Assembly: GCA_017632155.1 (NCBI GenBank)
Contig: JAGBRZ010000014.1
Location: 1-36,597, forward strand
Source of the DNA: Clostridia bacterium
GTDB taxonomy: Bacteria; Bacillota_A; Clostridia; Oscillospirales; CAG-272
Reading direction: 5' to 3'
DNA: 36,597 nucleotides
In this document: piece after piece, positions 33,074 through 36,597 of the stretch
Layout: each line of letters opens with the position of its first letter
Numbering within the stretch: position 1 is the first letter of the stretch
Translations under genes and position numbers: made by a program
The notes under the pieces: generated by a model
The model's input: only the letters and a program-made list of their open reading frames with translations
Database searches by the model: none
What the model was told of the DNA's origin: nothing

Positions 33074-33718
33074 ATGAAAAAGATAGTTCTTATCGGCGAT
33101 TCGATCCGTATGGGATACGACAAATACGTAAAAGAGGCATTCTCCGAAGCTGCAGAGGTCTATTATCCCGCGGATAACTGCCGTTTTGCTACATATATAC
33201 TCCGCTTCGTGCACGAATGGAAAAAGAAGGGCGAGTGGCCAGATGACGTTGACCTTGTGCATTGGAATGCGGGACTTTGGGACGTTCCCGAGATCCTCGG
33301 CGACGAACCCGTTACCCCCATCGATCAGTACGCCGTTCAGATCGCGCGCATCGACAAGCGTCTGCGCTTGCTTTTCCCGAACGCAAAGATCGTTTTCGCG
33401 ACCAGCACCGCTGTTCAGGAGGAAAAATTCGGCCCCGTTTTCAAGCGTCACAACGCAACCATCGAGGCTTTCAACGCAGCAGCTCTCAAGGCTCTTGAGG
33501 GCACGGACACCGTCATTGACGACCTTTACGCCGTCACATCGACCGCTCCCGAGGAATGCCACAGCGACATGACTCACTATTCCACCCCCGCGGGCATCGA
33601 GCGCGTGGGCGGCAAGGTGATCGAGTGCATCTCGCGCGAGCTCGGAATCGAGGCGAAGGCTGTCGATATGGACACCTTCTATCCCGAAGCGTATCCCAAG
33701 AAAGTCATCGGAAATTAA
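33074..33718 (+). CDS. Short SGNH/GDSL hydrolase
   Basis: A 214-residue single-domain SGNH-fold protein. Block I is LIGDSIRMGYDKYV (Ser10), block III appears as VHWNAGLWDV (Asn65), and the C-terminal catalytic pair is in DMTHYSTPAG (Asp165 and His168). It has no accessory domain and no signal peptide. TAAGGAGAAAAAGCC gives a strong ribosome site 13 bases after the paralog 1 stop, so they are co-transcribed. The fold is clear; the substrate is not. It is only distantly related to its two larger neighbours. Confidence 0.82.
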   Translation: MKKIVLIGDSIRMGYDKYVKEAFSEAAEVYYPADNCRFATYILRFVHEWKKKGEWPDDVDLVHWNAGLWDVPEILGDEPVTPIDQYAVQIARIDKRLRLLFPNAKIVFATSTAVQEEKFGPVFKRHNATIEAFNAAALKALEGTDTVIDDLYAVTSTAPEECHSDMTHYSTPAGIERVGGKVIECISRELGIEAKAVDMDTFYPEAYPKKVIGN

Positions 33719-33719
33719 C

Positions 33720-33746
33720 CACTTGTAAAACTGCGTTTTACAAGTG
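33720..33746 (+). terminator. 12-bp perfect hairpin after the short SGNH gene
   Basis: The stem 33720-33731 pairs with 33735-33746 around loop TGC, three bases after the stop. There is no T run, so termination is uncertain. It has the same small-loop design as other spacer hairpins. The rest of the 203-base gap holds only a lone TATAAT at 33884-33889. Confidence 0.5.
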
Positions 33747-33921
33747 AAGACCGCGCGCATATCGCCGCTTGCCAAAATCTTCGATTTTGACGGCTCCCCT
33801 CGGCGCGCGAGCTCGCCCAGCTCGCCTAAAAGGTGTTTTTTCAGAGGCTAAGCCCCCGAAAAAACGGATTTTATTAATAATTTTATAATCACCTATCATT
33901 GAAAATTGAAAGGAGACAATC

Positions 33922-35028
33922 ATGAGTGACATCAAAAAAGAAGCTTATGTTGAAGTAGATAAAAATCTGATCGTCGAAACGGTTTTTCCCGATACCGAGG
34001 ACGTTAAATTCCATAACGTAAGAAACGCGCCCTTCGAGCTTTACAATCTCTATGGCGAGCAGGATGAGATCTATCGCCGTCTGCCCAAGGCAGTAGCCGA
34101 GGAAACCAGCGCGGGTGTAAATAAGCTTGCGAAGGAAACAGCGGGCGTTCGCGTGCGCTTCTCGACCGACTCGGGCTACATCCTCATCAAGACAAAAATG
34201 CCCGTCATCGCAAGAAACTCGCACATGACCCTTCTTATGTCGGGCGGATTCGACCTTTACGAGGACACTCCCACCGGCAGCCGCTTCGTCAAGGCGTTTA
34301 TGCCCCCCTATAAGATGGAGGACGGCTACGAGCAGATCATCCGCTTCGGCAGCCGCAAAATGAGATATTTCACCATCAACTTCCCGCTCCATTCGGTAGT
34401 TTCCGAGTTTTACGTTGGTCTTCAGGAAGATTCGCAGATCGGCGCGGGCAAGCCCTACAAGAACAAAAAGCCGATCATCATCTACGGCTCCTCGATCGTT
34501 CACGGCACCGGCGCATCCCGCCCCGGACTTGCATATTCCAACATCATCAGCCGCAAGCTCGATATGGACGTTGTAAACCTCGGCTTCTCGGGCAACGCAA
34601 AGGCAGAGCTTCCCATTATGAACTACCTTGCGTCGCTTGAAATGAGCCTCTTTGTTTACGACTACGACCACAACGCGCCCAACCCCGAATATCTCGCGGA
34701 AACCCACAAGCGCGGCTTCGATATTATGCGCGCGGCGCATCCCGACATCCCGATAATCCTCATCAGCCGCCCGAACGTGGCAACCAACCCCTCGAAGGCA
34801 GAAGAGCGCAAGAAGATCATTATCGACACCTACCGCGCGGCTCTCGATGCAGGTGACAAGAACGTTTACTACATCGACGGCGAATCCTTCTTCCTTGGAA
34901 TGGAGGGCGAGAGCGACTTCGTCATTGACGGCGTTCACCCGAATGACGTCGGCTACTACCTGATGGCAGAGGGCATCGGAAACACGATCGTTCAGGCTAT
35001 TGAGCGTATGGGAGGCTCCCTTGAGTGA
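33922..35028 (+). CDS. SGNH hydrolase with GxDLY-like N-terminal domain (paralog 2)
   Basis: A 368-residue predicted esterase, paralogous to the gene at 31996-33060. The N-terminal domain has GGFDLYED (108-115), a good GxDLY match. The SGNH domain has IYGSSIVHG (about 188-195, Ser nucleophile), NLGFSGNAKAELP, VYDYDHNAP, and DGVHPNDVG (about 336-343). Both paralogs share the Tyr-Arg-Arg-Leu-Pro segment near residue 45 and RVRFSTDS near 75. AAAGGAG precedes the ATG. The end overlaps Mini-RNase III by eight bases. No signal peptide. Confidence 0.9.
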   Translation: MSDIKKEAYVEVDKNLIVETVFPDTEDVKFHNVRNAPFELYNLYGEQDEIYRRLPKAVAEETSAGVNKLAKETAGVRVRFSTDSGYILIKTKMPVIARNSHMTLLMSGGFDLYEDTPTGSRFVKAFMPPYKMEDGYEQIIRFGSRKMRYFTINFPLHSVVSEFYVGLQEDSQIGAGKPYKNKKPIIIYGSSIVHGTGASRPGLAYSNIISRKLDMDVVNLGFSGNAKAELPIMNYLASLEMSLFVYDYDHNAPNPEYLAETHKRGFDIMRAAHPDIPIILISRPNVATNPSKAEERKKIIIDTYRAALDAGDKNVYYIDGESFFLGMEGESDFVIDGVHPNDVGYYLMAEGIGNTIVQAIERMGGSLE

Positions 35029-35404
35029 GCCGGGAGGCGTAATCGCGGTTGAAGCTCTCGCTTACCTCGGCGACGCGGCAATGGAGGTGCTCATCCGCGA
35101 GAGGCTCGTCCGCTCGGGACTTTGCTCCTCAAAAAGGCTGAATAACGCCTCTCTCGCCTACGTCAAGGCAACCGCGCAGAGTGAAGCGCTCGAGCGAATG
35201 CTCCCGCACCTGACCGAAGCGGAGGAAGCCACCTACAAGCGCGGACGCAACCTCGGCCACGGCAAAAACACACCGAAAAGCGCATCCGTCAGCGAATACC
35301 GCCGCGCAACAGGACTGGAGACCTTGTTTGGGCAGCTGTATCTTGATGGCGACACGCAGAGGATGAACGAGCTGCTTGACATTGGGTATCCCGACCTGCG
35401 GTAG
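35021..35404 (+). CDS. mrnC: Mini-ribonuclease 3
   Basis: A 127-residue dimeric RNase III-type nuclease without a double-stranded RNA-binding domain; it matures 23S rRNA ends in Bacillota. Seen: the catalytic segment YLGDAAMEVLIRERLV, NNASLAYVKATAQS, and RGRNLGHGKNTPKSASVSEY with the family's conserved basic stretch, then TGLETLFGQLYLDGD. The start is read as TTG at 35021, five bases after GGGAGG, giving an eight-base overlap with the SGNH gene; an earlier TTG at 35000 has no ribosome site. Normally it lies beside cysS and a 23S methyltransferase, so this SGNH context is unusual. Confidence 0.88.
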   Translation: MSEPGGVIAVEALAYLGDAAMEVLIRERLVRSGLCSSKRLNNASLAYVKATAQSEALERMLPHLTEAEEATYKRGRNLGHGKNTPKSASVSEYRRATGLETLFGQLYLDGDTQRMNELLDIGYPDLR

Positions 35405-35820
35405 TGAAAAGTGTAAAGTGTAAAGTGAAAAGTTGCGGTGAATTTTCTCACTGCGTTCGAAAATTTTCGATTAATTAAAAAGAAAAAGTTTTGATCAAAC
35501 TTTTTTAAAAGTTTGCGGAGTATGAGGCGGAGCCTCATTTCAATGTGAAAGCTTCAGCTTTCACTTCCGTGCTTCAAAATCACGAAGCTTTGCTTCGGGA
35601 TTTTGGACGGAGTCAATACTTCCCGAATGTAGGGAAGTATTGATCTATGTCACCCTTTGCGGCATATAATTTTGTAAAATGAGCGAAGGAGTAAAAACTC
35701 CCGCGAGGGGAGTTTTTACTCCTTCAGGAATGTCGGCGGGGCGCCGCCATTCCGAAACGCAAGTTGCAGGGCGTTGCCCCGCACCCCACAAGAGAAACTT
35801 TTTTCAAAAAGTTTCTCTTG
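35405..35820. repeat. Intergenic hairpin array with family C sequence
   Basis: A 465-base gap with no recognisable gene. It begins with short direct repeats of AGTGTAAAGTG type (35405-35435). A run of hairpins follows: ATGAGGC with GCCTCAT (about 35521-35537), GTGAAAGC with GCTTTCAC (about 35545-35564), CGAAGC (about 35584-35598), the family C segment related to 2922-3012 (about 35565-35645), a perfect 18-bp stem at 35685-35725, a GC-rich stem near 35727-35753, and a 15-bp inverted repeat at 35789-35820 close to the cyclophilin gene. Several could act as terminators. Confidence 0.65.
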
Positions 35821-35869
35821 ACTCTTCAAAAACTTCAAACTAAATTTTATTTTGAAAAGGAACAAAAAA

Positions 35870-36379
35870 ATGGCAAATCCTATTATCGAAATCAAAGTAA
35901 CCAACTTCGGCACTATGAAGGCTGAGCTTTACCCCAAGCTTGCGCCGAAGACTGTTGAAAACTTCCTCAAGCTTATCGAAGAAAAGTTCTTCGACGGGCT
36001 CATCTTCCACCGCGTTATCAAGGGCTTTATGATCCAGGGCGGCGGATACAACGCGCAGTTCGAGCACAAGGAGGCTTCCCCCATCAAGGGCGAGTTCGCG
36101 GCTAACGGCTGGGTTCAGAATGATCTGAAGCACACCGCGGGCGTTCTCTCTATGGCGCGCACCTCCGATCCCGACTCGGCATCCTCGCAGTTCTTCATTA
36201 TGCACAAGGATTCTCCCCACCTCGACGCGCAGTACGCAGGCTTCGGCAAGGTGATCGAGGGCATCGAGGTCGTCAACCAGATCGCATCGGTAAGAACCGG
36301 TACTCTCGGCTTCTATATGGCAGACGTTCCCCGCGAGAGCGTTGTTATTGAGAGCATCCGCTTGGTTAGTGAACAGTGA
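35870..36379 (+). CDS. Peptidyl-prolyl cis-trans isomerase, cyclophilin type
   Basis: Speeds isomerisation of X-Pro bonds during protein folding; no signal peptide, so cytoplasmic. The 169 residues show the cyclophilin core: FDGLIFHRVIKGFMIQGG (catalytic Arg), LSMARTSDPDSASSQFFIM, then FGKVIEGIEVVNQI. AAAAGGAA lies about eight bases before the ATG at 35870; a TTG 18 bases earlier is not needed. The last five codons (Leu-Val-Ser-Glu-Gln and stop) run into the left arm of family A copy 3, so the repeat forms the C terminus. Confidence 0.94.
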   Translation: MANPIIEIKVTNFGTMKAELYPKLAPKTVENFLKLIEEKFFDGLIFHRVIKGFMIQGGGYNAQFEHKEASPIKGEFAANGWVQNDLKHTAGVLSMARTSDPDSASSQFFIMHKDSPHLDAQYAGFGKVIEGIEVVNQIASVRTGTLGFYMADVPRESVVIESIRLVSEQ

Positions 36380-36597
36380 TTAGTGGACAGTGGACAGAAA
36401 GTTGCGGGCAAATAATTTTATACTGTACTATTAAAACACCGTTCATTACAAAGCTAAAATAAGAAAAACTCGGATATTATGAAGCGCAAACTTCATAATA
36501 TCCGAGTTTTTTGTTTATAAAATTATTAGTCGGTACAATGGAATGCAAATATCCAAATTAAATTATCATTCGCAACTTTCTGTCCACTGTCCACTAA
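36368..36597. repeat. Family A palindromic element, copy 3 (runs to the window end)
   Basis: At least 230 bp. Its left arm begins about 12 bases before the end of the cyclophilin coding sequence and so overlaps the stop codon. Inner arms at about 36380-36406 and 36571-36597 are perfect inverted repeats. It has the conserved block GGTACAATGGAATGCAAAT near 36530 and the best central hairpin of the family at 36464-36511. The right end is cut by the window. Confidence 0.9.
36464..36516 (+). terminator. Central hairpin of family A copy 3, strong terminator
   Basis: A perfect 21-bp stem (36464-36484 with 36491-36511), six-base loop, followed by TTGTTTATAA. It should terminate the cyclophilin transcript and, being symmetrical with A-rich DNA on its left, could work in the opposite direction as well. 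Confidence 0.82.

Noticed and set aside
31312..33123. A 603-residue open frame antisense to the HAD and SGNH genes
   Set aside because: Spans two well-supported genes on the other strand, has no recognisable motifs and no ribosome site.
33884..33889. Promoter for the second GxDLY esterase
   Set aside because: A TATAAT is present but no acceptable -35 lies 16-19 bases upstream, so no promoter is claimed.
35405..35820. CRISPR-like array
   Set aside because: Hairpins differ in sequence and spacing, and there are no uniform direct repeats with spacers of constant size.

Overview
The window looks like a chromosomal piece of an anaerobic Bacillota of class Clostridia, probably an uncultured gut lineage related to Oscillospiraceae. 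This rests on gene order and content: rimP-nusA-ylxR-ylxQ-infB, yybS-gdpP-rplI-dnaB, tilS-hpt-ftsH, Mini-RNase III, ECF sigma/anti-sigma pairs with ATGA overlaps, strong AGGAGG ribosome sites and sigma-A promoters with 17-base spacers. Coding DNA is moderately GC-rich and the promoters are AT-rich. I see no rRNA, tRNA, CRISPR array, phage or transposase gene. The lineage call is inference.

Layout. 1-696 (-): 5' part of argG, with a perfect promoter and possible ArgR boxes. 697-1526: a folded intergenic repeat. 1527-2740 (-): ECF sigma factor and zinc-finger anti-sigma factor. 2741-3328: a palindromic repeat block. 3329-8628 (-): the nusA-infB operon, headed by an unrecognised Lys/Pro-rich small gene that overlaps rimP. 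8864-9573 (+): a small HTH regulator and a lipoprotein. 9739-19797 (+): one long housekeeping run, yybS, gdpP, rplI, dnaB, tilS, an SGNH esterase, hpt, ftsH. 20089-21549 (-): a Cys-type sulfatase. 22133-24108 (-): a second ECF sigma factor with a membrane partner carrying three copies of an unrecognised extracellular repeat. 24341-25653 (+): a NodB-fold deacetylase and a LURP-one-like protein. 25917-27293 (-): an FAD oxidoreductase with a cysteine cluster. 27831-33718 (+): exported glycerophosphodiesterase, nadE, HAD phosphatase and two SGNH esterases. 33922-35404 (+): a third clustered SGNH esterase, overlapping Mini-RNase III. 35870-36379 (+): a cyclophilin.

The functions fall into three groups. 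The housekeeping part makes and matures the translation apparatus (rimP, nusA, infB, rplI, tilS, Mini-RNase III), replicates DNA (dnaB) and controls c-di-AMP and membrane protein quality (gdpP, ftsH). The accessory part is rich in hydrolases for decorated glycans or lipids: four SGNH esterases, a sulfatase, a NodB deacetylase and a GDPD enzyme. Two ECF sigma modules suggest envelope sensing.

The most unusual feature is the intergenic DNA. At least four kinds of large inverted-repeat element occur. One (family A, about 235-242 bp) has three near-complete copies plus a detached arm. Two copies sit exactly between convergent genes and one runs into a stop codon; all carry a terminator-like central hairpin. 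Another (family B) has two copies sharing a core but with different outer arms, and one copy lies between a strong promoter and the GDPD gene, so it should be a highly folded 5' leader. Short perfect hairpins with three-base loops recur throughout the spacers.
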